Source of the DNA: Bacillota bacterium
GTDB taxonomy: Bacteria > Bacillota > Clostridia > Peptostreptococcales > Anaerovoracaceae
Reading direction: 5' to 3'
DNA: 64,000 nucleotides
Assembly: GCA_017557505.1 (NCBI GenBank)
Contig: JAFYYP010000025.1
Location: 1 to 64,000 of the forward strand
Below, in pieces: positions 15,697-23,705 of this stretch. Position numbers and translations under genes: made by a program. The notes under the pieces were generated by a model that was not told where the DNA came from, searched no databases, and saw nothing but the letters and a program-made list of their open reading frames with translations. The first letter of the stretch is position 1; each line of letters begins with the position of its first letter.

Positions 15697-16257
15697 ATGG
15701 ATGACGAAAGGATCGTCGCTCTGTACTGGGACAGAAACGAGCAGGCGATCGAAGAAACAGCGCACAAATACGGAGCGTATTGCGGACAGATCGCCCGGAA
15801 CGTCCTGGACAGCGGGCCGGATGCGGAGGAGTGCGTCAACGACACCTGGCTGCACGCTTGGAACGCCATGCCGCCGCAAAAGCCTTCACTGCTGGCCGTG
15901 TTCCTCGGGCGGATCACGCGCAATCTGGCCTTCGACCGCTGGCGCAGGAACCGTTCGGAGAAGCGCGGCGGCGGGCAGATCGACCTGGTGCTGGACGAAC
16001 TGGCGGAATGCGTGTCCGGCGCCGATGACCCGGCACATGCTGTCCAGGCGCAGGAACTGGCGAAAGAGATCGACAGCTTCCTGGCCGGGCTGTCGGAAGA
16101 CAAGCGGGCGATGTTCCTGCAGCGCTACTGGTACGCGGACAGCATCCGGACGATCGCGCGACGTTTTGCCATGAGCGAGAACAACGTCTCCGTGACGCTC
16201 AGCCGCCTGCGGGGGAAACTGAAAACACATTTGCACGAAAGGGGTTATGACTCATGA
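15697..16257 (+). CDS. ECF-type RNA polymerase sigma factor
   Basis: A 186-residue sigma-70-family extracytoplasmic-function factor. Region 2 spans about 20-90 (PDAEECVNDTWLHAWNAMPP and LGRITRNLAFDRWRR) and region 4 about 125-180 (DKRAMFLQRYWYADSIRTIARRFAMSENNVSVTLSRLRGKLK in outline). GAGAGGGGG stands before the ATG. The last codon overlaps the start of a membrane-anchored serpin gene (ATGA), the position where ECF anti-sigma factors usually sit. It probably directs a stress or protease-response regulon, held in check by that partner. A possible promoter (TTGCTC, 18 bp, TAAGAT) lies upstream. Confidence 0.93.
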   Translation: MDDERIVALYWDRNEQAIEETAHKYGAYCGQIARNVLDSGPDAEECVNDTWLHAWNAMPPQKPSLLAVFLGRITRNLAFDRWRRNRSEKRGGGQIDLVLDELAECVSGADDPAHAVQAQELAKEIDSFLAGLSEDKRAMFLQRYWYADSIRTIARRFAMSENNVSVTLSRLRGKLKTHLHERGYDS

Positions 16258-17711
16258 AGAAAGAAGATCTGTTCGATCTGCTTGGGGGAGCGGACGAAAA
16301 AGAAGTGATGAACGCACGGGAATACCGCGCGCAGAAAACCCGGCCTGCCTGGGTGAAATGGGCTGCGCTGGCGGCCTGCGTCGCACTTGCCTTCGGCGCG
16401 GTGGTCGGCTATCCGCTGCTGTTCTCCGGCGGGTCACCGGAGGTGGCGGGGAACTATCCGCCCGGCGTGACCGTCGTCAGCGCCCAGACGCCGGATCCGG
16501 TGTCTGCTGAAATGGACAACCAGCAGTTCATCGAAAGCGACGCGCACTGGAACTGGTGGCAGGCGTACCGGGAGAAGGTGGCCGAATCGACGCCGCTGCA
16601 GGAAGGCCTGAACGGCTGCTATACGTCCGTCATGGCACAGCTGCTCGAGGCGGAAGACGAGAACACGGTCGCCTCTCCGCTGAACATCTACATCGCGTTC
16701 GCTATGCTGGCGGAGACGGCAGACGGCAACACGCGGCAGCAGATCCTGGACCTACTCGGATCACCTGATATCGAAACGCTGCGGCAGAACGTGCGGACGA
16801 TCTGGCAGAGCAACTATGTGGATACGCCCATGGTCAAGAGCCTGCTGGCGAACTCCCTGTGGCTGCGCGAAGGCGATAACTTCAACGAGAAGACGCTGCA
16901 GATCCTGGCGGAAAACTATCTGGCCTCGTCCTTCCGCGGACAGCCCGGTTCCGACGAGATGAACAAGGCGCTGCAGCAGTGGACGGACGCGAACACCGGC
17001 GGCCTGCTGAAGGAATATACAAAGGATCTGAAACTGGATCCCTCCATGGTGGCGGCGATCATGTCCACGCTGTATTACAAGGCCATCTGGAGCAACGAAT
17101 TCTATGCAGAGGACAACACGCAGGAGATCTTCCACGGCACGAAAGGAGACACGGATGCAACGATGATGCACCGCTCTGACACGATGTTCGTGTACCGCAC
17201 CGATGCGTTCACTGCGGTCAGTCTGGGACTGATCGACAGCGGCTCGATGTTCTTCTACTTGCCGTCGGAAGGCACGGACGTGAATTCTCTAGCCTCCGAT
17301 CCGGACGTTCTGAACGCGATCTGGCACGACAACGATCCGACGGACGAGGGCTGGGCCGTTCCGCTCGTCAACCTGTCCGTGCCGAAGTTCAAGGTCTCGG
17401 CAAAGACGGATCTGTTGGACGCCATGAAGGCTCTTGGCCTGACCGACGCGCTGGATCCGGGCACTGCGGACTTCACCCCGCTGCGGGAAGAAGGCGAGAA
17501 CCTGTTCATCAGTACGGCGGAGCATGCAGCCACGGTCGAGATCGACGAGAACGGCGTGACAGGCGCAGCCTATACGATGATGGCCTACGGCGAAGGCGCG
17601 CTGCTCGTTGAAGAGGAGATCGACTTCGTCCTGGACCGCCCGTTCCTGTTCGTGGTCACCGGCATGGACGGCTCCGTCCTATTCTCCGGCATCGTAAGAA
17701 ATATCGAATAA
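16254..17711 (+). CDS. Membrane-anchored serpin with anti-sigma-like N-terminus
   Basis: A 485-residue protein. Residues 1-35 (MKKEDLFDLLGGADEKEV start) look like the short cytoplasmic peptide of proteins paired with clostridial ECF sigma factors. One membrane helix follows at about 37-60. Residues 100-485 are a full serpin fold outside the membrane: ASPLNIYIAFAML near the start, LANSLWLRE in the middle, the hinge VEIDENGVTGAAYTMM near 433-448, then the exposed loop and the C-terminal DRPFLFVV and LFSGIVRN strands. Serpins trap proteases by irreversible loop cleavage. Fusing this to a sigma-binding tail suggests direct sensing of an external protease. A terminator follows. Confidence 0.85.
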   Translation: MKKEDLFDLLGGADEKEVMNAREYRAQKTRPAWVKWAALAACVALAFGAVVGYPLLFSGGSPEVAGNYPPGVTVVSAQTPDPVSAEMDNQQFIESDAHWNWWQAYREKVAESTPLQEGLNGCYTSVMAQLLEAEDENTVASPLNIYIAFAMLAETADGNTRQQILDLLGSPDIETLRQNVRTIWQSNYVDTPMVKSLLANSLWLREGDNFNEKTLQILAENYLASSFRGQPGSDEMNKALQQWTDANTGGLLKEYTKDLKLDPSMVAAIMSTLYYKAIWSNEFYAEDNTQEIFHGTKGDTDATMMHRSDTMFVYRTDAFTAVSLGLIDSGSMFFYLPSEGTDVNSLASDPDVLNAIWHDNDPTDEGWAVPLVNLSVPKFKVSAKTDLLDAMKALGLTDALDPGTADFTPLREEGENLFISTAEHAATVEIDENGVTGAAYTMMAYGEGALLVEEEIDFVLDRPFLFVVTGMDGSVLFSGIVRNIE

Positions 17712-17729
17712 ACTCTGAAAGAGGCGCAA

Positions 17730-17758
17730 AGCCTCGGGCAGTAAAGCCCGGGGCTTTT
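17730..17758 (+). terminator. Terminator after sigma-serpin operon
   Basis: AGCCTCGGGC, loop AGTAAA, GCCCGGGGCT, then TTT. Confidence 0.85.
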
Positions 17759-17785
17759 GTATTATTGTCTATATTGCATATAATG

Positions 17786-17814
17786 TTGAAATAATTTCGG
17801 GAAAGGAATATAAT
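17786..17814 (+). promoter_or_regulatory. Promoter of radical SAM gene
   Basis: TTGAAA, 17-bp spacer, TATAAT; start codon 43 bases downstream with GGAGG. Confidence 0.75.
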
Positions 17815-17856
17815 ACTCGAAGCCCATAAAACTACCTTAGTTATGGAGGAAAAACA

Positions 17857-19203
17857 ATGAACCTGAAAGACAGCGTACGGACCATGGCGATCCGCCAGGC
17901 CATCAAGTACCTGGAAAAGGATCCCGCAAACAACATCCCGAAACTCGTCGACTGGGTCGACCGTTTCGACGTCACCGGCCAGCTCGACAAGCACATGAAG
18001 GCCATCAAGCCCGTCCTGAAAGATCCGGACAGCAACTGGTCCAAGCTCATCCTCAGTATCTATACCGATATCGACCAGGGCGTGCGCATGAAGCTGTTCG
18101 AAAACTTCGTCATCAACGCGTCCATCCTCGGCGGCGAGCGCCAGAGAGAATGCGAAGCGAAGTACGACTGCAACATCCCCTGGGCCATCCTGTTCGACCC
18201 GACGTCCGCCTGCAACAAGCACTGCATCGGCTGCTGGGCTGCGGAATACGGCGCGAAGATGAACCTCACGTACGAGGAGATGAGCAGCATCGTCTCGCAG
18301 GGCAAGGAACTCGGCACGTACTTCTATCTGATGACCGGCGGCGAACCCCTCATCCGCAAGAAGGACATCATCCGCCTGTGCGAAGAGCACAACGACTGCG
18401 TGTTCAGCACGTTCACGAACGCATCGCTGATCGACGAGGAATTCGCCCAGGACATGCTGCGCGTGCAGAACTTCATCCCCGCCATCTCCATCGAAGGCTT
18501 CGGTGAAGCGACGGATGCGAGAAGAGGCGAGGGCACGTACGACGACACGCTGCGCGCCATGGACATCCTGCGCAGGAACCGCCTGCCGTTTGGCATCTCC
18601 TGCTGCTACACGTCCGCGAACGCGGAGGTCATCGGCAGCGAGGCCTACATGGACAAGATGATCGAAATGGGCGCGAAGTTCGCCTGGTTCTTCACCTATA
18701 TGCCGGTCGGCAAGCAGGCCGTTCCGTCCCTGATGGCGACGGCCGAGCAGAGAGAGTTCATGTATCACCAGCTGCGCAAGTTCCGTTCGACCAAGCCCAT
18801 CTTCACGGTAGATTTCTGGAATGACGGCGAATACGTCGGCGGCTGCATCGCGGGCGGCAGAGCTTACCTGCACATCAACGCGAACGGCGACGTCGAACCC
18901 TGCGCGTTCATGCACTATTCGGATACGAATATCCGCGAGCATACGCTGCTGGAAGCCTATCAGAATCCGCTGTTCATGGGCTACCGCCGCAACCAGCCGT
19001 TCAACAAGAACATGCTGCGTCCGTGCCCGGTGCTCGACAATCCCGGCCGCCTGACCGCGATCGTGGAAGAATCGCAGGCCAAATCCACGGATTACTCCGA
19101 CGTCGAGACCGCAAAGGAATACTCCGACAAGTGCGTCGAAAAGGCCGCCCTGTGGGCGCCTGTGTCCGAACGGCTCTGGACCGAGTCGGGTCACGAACTG
19201 TAA
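17857..19203 (+). CDS. Radical SAM protein with C-terminal SPASM-like cysteines
   Basis: A 448-residue radical S-adenosylmethionine enzyme. The [4Fe-4S] site CNKHCIGC has C119, C123 and C126; the SAM-contacting TGGEP motif is at about 165. C-terminal cysteines in GGCIAGG, EPCAFMH and PCPVLDN resemble a SPASM auxiliary-cluster domain. The N-terminal 110 residues are a helical extension without a known role. The family is widespread in Clostridia but uncharacterised; no precursor peptide or partner gene lies next to it, so a peptide-modifying role is not supported here. It stands alone between its own promoter and terminator. Confidence 0.85.
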   Translation: MNLKDSVRTMAIRQAIKYLEKDPANNIPKLVDWVDRFDVTGQLDKHMKAIKPVLKDPDSNWSKLILSIYTDIDQGVRMKLFENFVINASILGGERQRECEAKYDCNIPWAILFDPTSACNKHCIGCWAAEYGAKMNLTYEEMSSIVSQGKELGTYFYLMTGGEPLIRKKDIIRLCEEHNDCVFSTFTNASLIDEEFAQDMLRVQNFIPAISIEGFGEATDARRGEGTYDDTLRAMDILRRNRLPFGISCCYTSANAEVIGSEAYMDKMIEMGAKFAWFFTYMPVGKQAVPSLMATAEQREFMYHQLRKFRSTKPIFTVDFWNDGEYVGGCIAGGRAYLHINANGDVEPCAFMHYSDTNIREHTLLEAYQNPLFMGYRRNQPFNKNMLRPCPVLDNPGRLTAIVEESQAKSTDYSDVETAKEYSDKCVEKAALWAPVSERLWTESGHEL

Positions 19204-19224
19204 GGGTTATTTGAAAGATTTTAT

Positions 19225-19258
19225 GGTCATCATCCGGAAGGGTGATGACCTTTTCTTT
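19225..19258 (+). terminator. Terminator after radical SAM gene
   Basis: GGTCATCA and TGATGACC arms, then TTTTCTTTT. Confidence 0.85.
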
Positions 19259-19310
19259 TGCCTGCCATTTTACATTCCGTAAAAAATATTAAATTATTTG
19301 TAAAATATAC

Positions 19311-19339
19311 TTGACATAGTGTAAAGCAAAGCGTATAGT
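19311..19339 (+). promoter_or_regulatory. Promoter of small XRE operon
   Basis: TTGACA, 17-bp spacer, TATAGT, 49 bases before the start codon. Confidence 0.8.
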
Positions 19340-19387
19340 AGTGCCAGAAACAAACCAGAGGATCCTTTCAAAGGGGGAAGAAAATAT

Positions 19388-19597
19388 ATGAAGAACTTAA
19401 AACTTAAATCTGCCCGCGCGGCCAAAGACCTGTCTCAGGGCGACCTGGCGCAGATGTGCGGCGTATCGAGGCAGACCATCAACGCCATCGAAAAGGGCGA
19501 CTACAATCCGACGATCAACCTGTGCATCGCGATCTGCAAGGCGCTGGGAAAGACTTTAGACGAACTGTTCTGGGAGGACGAAAAAGATGAAAGATAA
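19388..19597 (+). CDS. Small XRE regulator (YozG-like)
   Basis: A 69-residue stand-alone helix-turn-helix: SARAAKDLSQGDLAQMCGVSRQTINAIEKGDYNPT is the canonical short Cro-like domain with the YNPTINLCIAICKALG tail. Proteins of this size are typically the cytosolic partner of a membrane protein encoded downstream, as here, where the two genes overlap by 11 bases. A consensus promoter and GGGGG ribosome site precede it. It likely represses its own operon; the signal is unknown. Confidence 0.88.
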   Translation: MKNLKLKSARAAKDLSQGDLAQMCGVSRQTINAIEKGDYNPTINLCIAICKALGKTLDELFWEDEKDER

Positions 19598-20060
19598 GAA
19601 GAATATGCTGGATGAAAGACAGGAGCAGATCATGCTGCAGATCGAGCACGTTGGCTGCTGGATCGCTTACTGGGGTCTGCTGATCTCCATTCTCGTGCAG
19701 GAGATCGTTTACCACGGGGACTTCCGCTATGTACTGGGCGAATGGATCGTATTTCTGGCACTGTGCGTCTACGTGTTGGTCGGGTGCATCAGGAACGGCC
19801 TGTGGGACCGCCACATCAAGCCCACGATGAAGAACAACGCGATCGCCTCGCTGATCGCTGCCGGGGTCATCTTCCTGTTCACCTTCATCATGGTCAGCCG
19901 CAACTTCCCGGGCAAACCGGTCGGCGCTGCTGCCGCGGGCCTGTTCGCTGCCGTCGTCGTCTTCGTTCTCTGCCTGATCGCGCTGACCATGGCAAAGAGA
20001 GCCACGGAGAAGAAGCAGGCGCAGCTCGAAGCCGAGTCCGAAGAGGAAGACGAAGAATAA
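19587..20060 (+). CDS. Four-helix membrane protein (DUF6773-like)
   Basis: A 157-residue protein with four membrane helices (about 25-42, 52-70, 88-104 and 112-135) and a very acidic tail. Its start DERQEQIMLQIEHVGCWIAYWGLL resembles the DUF6773/DUF3169 group regularly paired with small XRE regulators in Firmicutes. The gene overlaps the regulator gene, so they form a two-gene unit closed by a terminator. It may sense the membrane or modulate the regulator; no experimental function is known to me. The family name is a moderate-confidence call. Confidence 0.7.
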   Translation: MKDKKNMLDERQEQIMLQIEHVGCWIAYWGLLISILVQEIVYHGDFRYVLGEWIVFLALCVYVLVGCIRNGLWDRHIKPTMKNNAIASLIAAGVIFLFTFIMVSRNFPGKPVGAAAAGLFAAVVVFVLCLIALTMAKRATEKKQAQLEAESEEEDEE

Positions 20061-20109
20061 AACTTGCCTGGACTGCCGCGACCCGGTGAACTTGTGACCC
20101 ATAGAATCA

Positions 20110-20136
20110 AAACCTGCCGTTTCCCGGCAGGTTTTT
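20110..20136 (+). terminator. Terminator after XRE/membrane pair
   Basis: AAACCTGCCG, loop TTTCC, CGGCAGGTTT then TT. Confidence 0.85.
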
Positions 20137-20154
20137 GCTTTTGGAAAGATCATT

Positions 20155-20191
20155 GTTAAGCAATTATACAAGAGACCAAGATGCGCTTAAC
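20155..20191. repeat. GTTAAGC-N23-GCTTAAC unit A
   Basis: Inverted heptamers 30 bp apart, the left limit of the orphan-gene island. Unit B begins exactly 95 bp later. Confidence 0.8.
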
Positions 20192-20249
20192 AGTTTTTTC
20201 TAAGGCTAGACATAGGTGTATACGCTGCTTCAGGCTAAGTTGCCACGTC

Positions 20250-20286
20250 GTTAAACATTTGTATATAAGCTGGGTAAAAGCTTAAC
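20250..20286. repeat. GTTAAGC-N23-GCTTAAC unit B (one mismatch)
   Basis: GTTAAAC at 20250 and GCTTAAC at 20280, the same 30-bp offset. Exactly 95 bp separate it from units A and C. Confidence 0.75.
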
Positions 20287-20344
20287 TATATCAGGGAACA
20301 TTACGTTTTGCTTTGAGTCAATTGCCAGGGTCATCGCAGTTTAT

Positions 20345-20381
20345 GTTAAGCGACATGCCATGCGCGACAGCAACGCTTAAC
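20345..20381. repeat. GTTAAGC-N23-GCTTAAC unit C
   Basis: Lies 23 bp beyond the stop codon of the orphan nuclease-like gene. Apart from the heptamers, it shares no clear sequence with units A and B. Confidence 0.8.
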
Positions 20382-20404
20382 ATTGAAGCATCTGGCGTTT
20401 GCCC

Positions 20405-21283
20405 TTACGATAGATTTCCCGGAAAGTACATTGCATCGATCGATGCCCGGACCAGATCTATGCTGATTCCGCCGTATTCGTCATCAAACGTCACGAACAG
20501 GTTTTTCCCCAGTACGATGCCGGCTCTTCTATAGAGGATCAGTCTACGGATCGTATCTGCGGTATATCCTTCATCCTGCAATCCCAGGTGTTCATGGTAA
20601 ATGAAACGGCCGTCTGCCCGTACGCCGCGAATATCCGGCGATACGAATTCTCCGTCGATCTCAAGTACCTCATCGTAATGATAGTAGATCCCCTTGCGGT
20701 CATATTCACTCGTAACCAACACCTCTGATTTCGATCTTGCCCAGAATCCGCGGTTAGCGCGGTGAATCTTATGTTCGAGTTTCTTGGTGTTCTCCCGGTA
20801 AGGCAGTTCTGCCCATTCCTGTGCGCTTATGCCTTCTAACTGCAGCGCAGGAGTTCCCGGACGCACGAATGGATTCCGGGATGGATTCGGCCATTTTCCG
20901 GTATTCTGCAACGCCGGATTCGTGAGGTCCCGGATGTCGAGCGTGTCAAAATGCTTCGGCAAACTCCTGAGCAGAGCTGTTTCATCTAAAGATATGCTGG
21001 ACGCAAGAGCGCGTTCGAGCTGCCTGATATTGATATCGATCCGGTCGAGTTCTTCCAGAAGATATGCTTTCCTCGCCAACCGGCAAACGAGTTCTTTGTC
21101 CCGGCCGATCCCTTTCGGCTTTTTCCTGCTGTTAGGCGGAGCGATATCGAAGCAGGACCTCCGTGATCCATTGGAAGAGATCATCAACTTGCCCTCAGGC
21201 ATTTTATTTAGTTCAATGTTAAGCATTCGTCGTTGCTTCTTTAAGCTGCTTAACAATTGCTCTATCGCTTTATATCCAGCCAT
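20405..21283 (-). CDS. Orphan nuclease-like protein, PD-(D/E)XK-type pattern
   Basis: A 292-residue protein. The N-terminal 100 residues are helical (LEELDRIDINIRQLERAL). The C-terminal part matches a poorly described clostridial family with RSKSE at 183-187, E208, SPDIRG with D217, and YHEHLG with E231 and H232, an order compatible with a PD-(D/E)XK nuclease core. The start ATG has GAGG 9 bases upstream and lies behind a consensus promoter. The gene is AT-rich compared with both neighbours and alone on its strand, so it is probably acquired. Five GTTAAGC-N23-GCTTAAC units flank it or lie within its first 22 codons. The nuclease activity is inferred. Confidence 0.7.
   Translation of the reverse strand: MAGYKAIEQLLSSLKKQRRMLNIELNKMPEGKLMISSNGSRRSCFDIAPPNSRKKPKGIGRDKELVCRLARKAYLLEELDRIDINIRQLERALASSISLDETALLRSLPKHFDTLDIRDLTNPALQNTGKWPNPSRNPFVRPGTPALQLEGISAQEWAELPYRENTKKLEHKIHRANRGFWARSKSEVLVTSEYDRKGIYYHYDEVLEIDGEFVSPDIRGVRADGRFIYHEHLGLQDEGYTADTIRRLILYRRAGIVLGKNLFVTFDDEYGGISIDLVRASIDAMYFPGNLS
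21218..21254. repeat. GTTAAGC-N23-GCTTAAC unit D, inside coding sequence
   Basis: Spans codons 10-22 of the orphan gene, so the spacing is kept within a reading frame. Confidence 0.8.
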
Positions 21284-21317
21284 GGATGACAACCTCATAA
21301 ATTGACAATATATGGTA

Positions 21318-21346
21318 ATTATAGAGGGGCTAATACAGAATATCAA
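21318..21346 (-). promoter_or_regulatory. Promoter of orphan nuclease-like gene
   Basis: TTGATA (21346-21341), 17-bp spacer and TATAAT (21323-21318) on the minus strand, placed between repeat units D and E. Confidence 0.75.
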
Positions 21347-21405
21347 GTAAAAATAGAGATATATGGATTTGTAAGTCGGTTTATTTTTCCCATCGGACAA
21401 AAAAT

Positions 21406-21442
21406 GTTAAGCGGTTGAGGATAGCTTTGCAATGTGCTTAAC
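21406..21442. repeat. GTTAAGC-N23-GCTTAAC unit E
   Basis: Right limit of the island, upstream of the orphan gene's promoter and 188 bp from unit D. Confidence 0.8.
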
Positions 21443-21555
21443 AGTGCGGGCCGAGAGAGGGGCAAGACATGCTCTTGCTTGTTTCACCGCTTCATTTTTG
21501 ATATCTTAATATTGAGAGAAATACAGCATGAAAACCGTATAGGAGGACAGGACCC

Positions 21556-22749
21556 ATGGCAAACATCCAGACAGACGTTCTATATACCAGAGAATACCGC
21601 GACAACGCGATCAATCTGGGCAAACCCGAGGCATTTCCGTACTATCCGGCGACCGCGTTCGGTTCGACCGCGTTCGAGGAGATCAAGACTGCATATAAGC
21701 AGGGCTACACGTACATCCGCACGAACAATCCCGACCGCGACGTGCTCGCAGGGCTCATGACCAAGCTCGAAGCGCCCGGCATGGATGCGAAGAGCACGGT
21801 GCTCTCGTCCGGCATGGCTGCCATCACAGCAACGTGCGCGGCGCTTCTGAAGAGCGGCGACCACATCGTCAGCAACCGCTGCCTGTACGGCGAGACGCTC
21901 GAACTGTTCGACTTCATGTTCGGCAAGTTCGGCGTGGAGACGACCTACGTGAATTTCTCGGATCTCGACGCGGTCCGCGCGGCCGTCAAGCCCAACACGA
22001 AGATGATCTACACCGAGATCTGCGCGAATCCGACCATCGACCTCGTCGACCTGCCCGAACTCGTGAAGATCGCCAAAGAAGCCGGCGCGCTGCTCGTCGT
22101 CGACAACACGTTCTGCAGCCCGCTGTCCATCCGTCCGCTCGAATGGGGCGCGGACATCGTCATCAACTCGCTTACGAAGTTCCTGTCGGGTCACTCGGAC
22201 ATCCTGCTCGGCAGCGTCACGGCGAAGCCGGAGCTGATCGAGAAGATCTACGAATTCTCGCTGTTCATGGGGTCGCCTGCGGATCCGTTCCCCGCATTCC
22301 AGATGATACGCGCGCTGGAGAGCGCCCCGATGCGCATCGAACGGCAGATGTCCAATGCGGCAAAGCTGGCCGCGTACTTCGAGACGGACCCGCGCATCGT
22401 CAAGGTCAACCATCCGTCCGTCGACAGTTTCCCGCAGAGAGAACTGGCAAAGAAGCTCTGGAAAGACGACGAGAAGATCACGGGCATGATGAGCGTGGAA
22501 TTCTGCACGGAGGACGACGCGAAGATCGACGCGTTCATGAAGAAACTGAAGTTCGTGCATTACGCGCCGACGCTGGGCGGCATGCGCACGACGATGAGCC
22601 ACCCGGTGACGTCTTCGCACAACACGACGCCCGATCCAGTGCGCCGGGCCATGGGCATCACGCCGGCCCTGATGCGCATCTCCATCGGCATCGAGAACAT
22701 CGACGACCTGATCGAGGATTTCAGACAGGCGATGTCAGAACTGGAATAA
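21556..22749 (+). CDS. Cys/Met metabolism PLP-dependent enzyme
   Basis: A 397-residue fold-type I pyridoxal-phosphate enzyme of the cystathionine gamma-synthase family. Visible are TYIRTNNPDRDVLAG, the cofactor-stacking SSGMAAI, VVDNTFCSP and the Schiff-base lysine in NSLTKFLSGHSD. Members include cystathionine gamma-synthase, O-acetylhomoserine sulfhydrylase and methionine gamma-lyase; sequence alone does not decide, though the length fits the lyase/CGS group better than the 430-residue sulfhydrylases. It would handle sulfur amino acid synthesis or breakdown in the cytosol. AGGAGGAC precedes the ATG. It is monocistronic with a bidirectional terminator after it. Confidence 0.88.
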   Translation: MANIQTDVLYTREYRDNAINLGKPEAFPYYPATAFGSTAFEEIKTAYKQGYTYIRTNNPDRDVLAGLMTKLEAPGMDAKSTVLSSGMAAITATCAALLKSGDHIVSNRCLYGETLELFDFMFGKFGVETTYVNFSDLDAVRAAVKPNTKMIYTEICANPTIDLVDLPELVKIAKEAGALLVVDNTFCSPLSIRPLEWGADIVINSLTKFLSGHSDILLGSVTAKPELIEKIYEFSLFMGSPADPFPAFQMIRALESAPMRIERQMSNAAKLAAYFETDPRIVKVNHPSVDSFPQRELAKKLWKDDEKITGMMSVEFCTEDDAKIDAFMKKLKFVHYAPTLGGMRTTMSHPVTSSHNTTPDPVRRAMGITPALMRISIGIENIDDLIEDFRQAMSELE

Positions 22750-22791
22750 GTATCTTCGGACCGGACAAACACGCTCGGCCGCTGCAATCGA

Positions 22792-22822
22792 AAAGAGATC
22801 CTGTTTTCAGGATCTCTTTCTT
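22792..22822. terminator. Bidirectional terminator
   Basis: AAAGAGATCCTG, loop TTTT, CAGGATCTCTTT, between two convergent genes. Confidence 0.85.
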
Positions 22823-22835
22823 TGTTTATCGTTTG

Positions 22836-23705
22836 TTATTTGTAATCGAATCCGCTGGGCTCGTTCAGGGGCCGCTCCAGCAGTTCAGGATGCGCGAAGA
22901 TGTGCTTGACGAGCTTTAAGCTGCGGGCGAAATAGAACCCGTCGCCGATGCGCTCGTCCACCGTGGCGCCGATGTCGACGACGTCGCGGATCTCCTTGTG
23001 GCCGTCTTCCATCAGCATCTCTTCCTTGTGCAGCGTTCCGATGGTCACCATGACGGAGTTCGTTCCGTAGTTGTTCAGGTGATGGTACACAGCCGGGCAC
23101 TTGATGGAGCCGAGGTTGCTGACGAGGATCGAGGAATAGTTCGGGTCACCGTCGGTGATGAACTTCGGGTTGAGTCCCCAGAAGTCCAGGTAGCGGATGA
23201 TGCGCACGAGGAAGGCCATCAGGAAGCGGGGCATGGCTGCGAACTTGTCGAGCAGCTCGTCCACGCCGCCGGTGGCGACCTCGCTCTTGCGGGTCTCCTT
23301 GACTTCGCCCATGATCCACTCGGACACCTCGTTTACCGTATCCGTCGGCTTGGGGATGAAGTACAGCAGCGCTTCGGCCGATCCGTCCACGAACGTGCGC
23401 CTTGCAACGAACGAAAGAGAGATCTCCTTGCGCTCGTAGATGGCCCATCCCTGGATGAAGCGGTTCATCGTCGGGCGTTCCATCAGCATGCGGGCGAGGG
23501 CCGTGATCGCGCAGTGGAAGATGGTCACCTTGCGCTCCGTGCGGCCTTCGTTCTTCTTTTCCAGGTATTTGATGAGTTCCGTCGCGTCGATCTTGTCGTT
23601 CAGATAGACTTCGCTGCCCGTTCTCTGCGGCAGCAGCGCGGTCATGACGGTCTGAAGGCCTGGCGCCTTGACTCTTTTGCCGTCTCTGCGGTCTCCGAAT
23701 GCCAT
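22836..23705 (-). CDS. Lipoamide-acyltransferase (E2 catalytic domain)-like protein
   Basis: A 289-residue protein resembling the catalytic domain of 2-oxoacid dehydrogenase E2 enzymes and chloramphenicol acetyltransferase: KVTIFHCAITALARML near 68, SILVSNLGSIKCPAVYHHLNNYGTNS near 195-220 and a VDERIGDGFYFA stretch near 258 in place of the usual DHRxxDG. There is no lipoyl or E1-binding domain, so it is not part of a dehydrogenase complex. Its start overlaps the stop of an acyl-AMP ligase gene (TAATG). The likely role is transfer of the acyl group made by that ligase from CoA to an unknown acceptor. The changed active-site motif leaves activity uncertain. Confidence 0.75.
   Translation of the reverse strand: MAFGDRRDGKRVKAPGLQTVMTALLPQRTGSEVYLNDKIDATELIKYLEKKNEGRTERKVTIFHCAITALARMLMERPTMNRFIQGWAIYERKEISLSFVARRTFVDGSAEALLYFIPKPTDTVNEVSEWIMGEVKETRKSEVATGGVDELLDKFAAMPRFLMAFLVRIIRYLDFWGLNPKFITDGDPNYSSILVSNLGSIKCPAVYHHLNNYGTNSVMVTIGTLHKEEMLMEDGHKEIRDVVDIGATVDERIGDGFYFARSLKLVKHIFAHPELLERPLNEPSGFDYK

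Noticed and set aside
20185-20351. Two integron attC sites
   Set aside because: Core-site consensus and 72-bp length fit, but no internal L-box pairing could be drawn, the invariant feature is the N23 between opposite cores, and no integron integrase is present; kept only as an alternative explanation.
20313-20534. 73-codon plus-strand frame in the repeat island
   Set aside because: Overlaps the minus-strand gene end and repeat unit C, no ribosome site.
20155-21442. Reading the repeats as a CRISPR array
   Set aside because: Only 7-bp inverted motifs are conserved, intervening sequences are unequal (58, 58, 836, 151 bp) and one unit is inside a gene; no cas gene is near.
21443-21555. SAM riboswitch before the Cys/Met enzyme
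   Set aside because: The leader is too short and lacks the conserved core and terminator helix.
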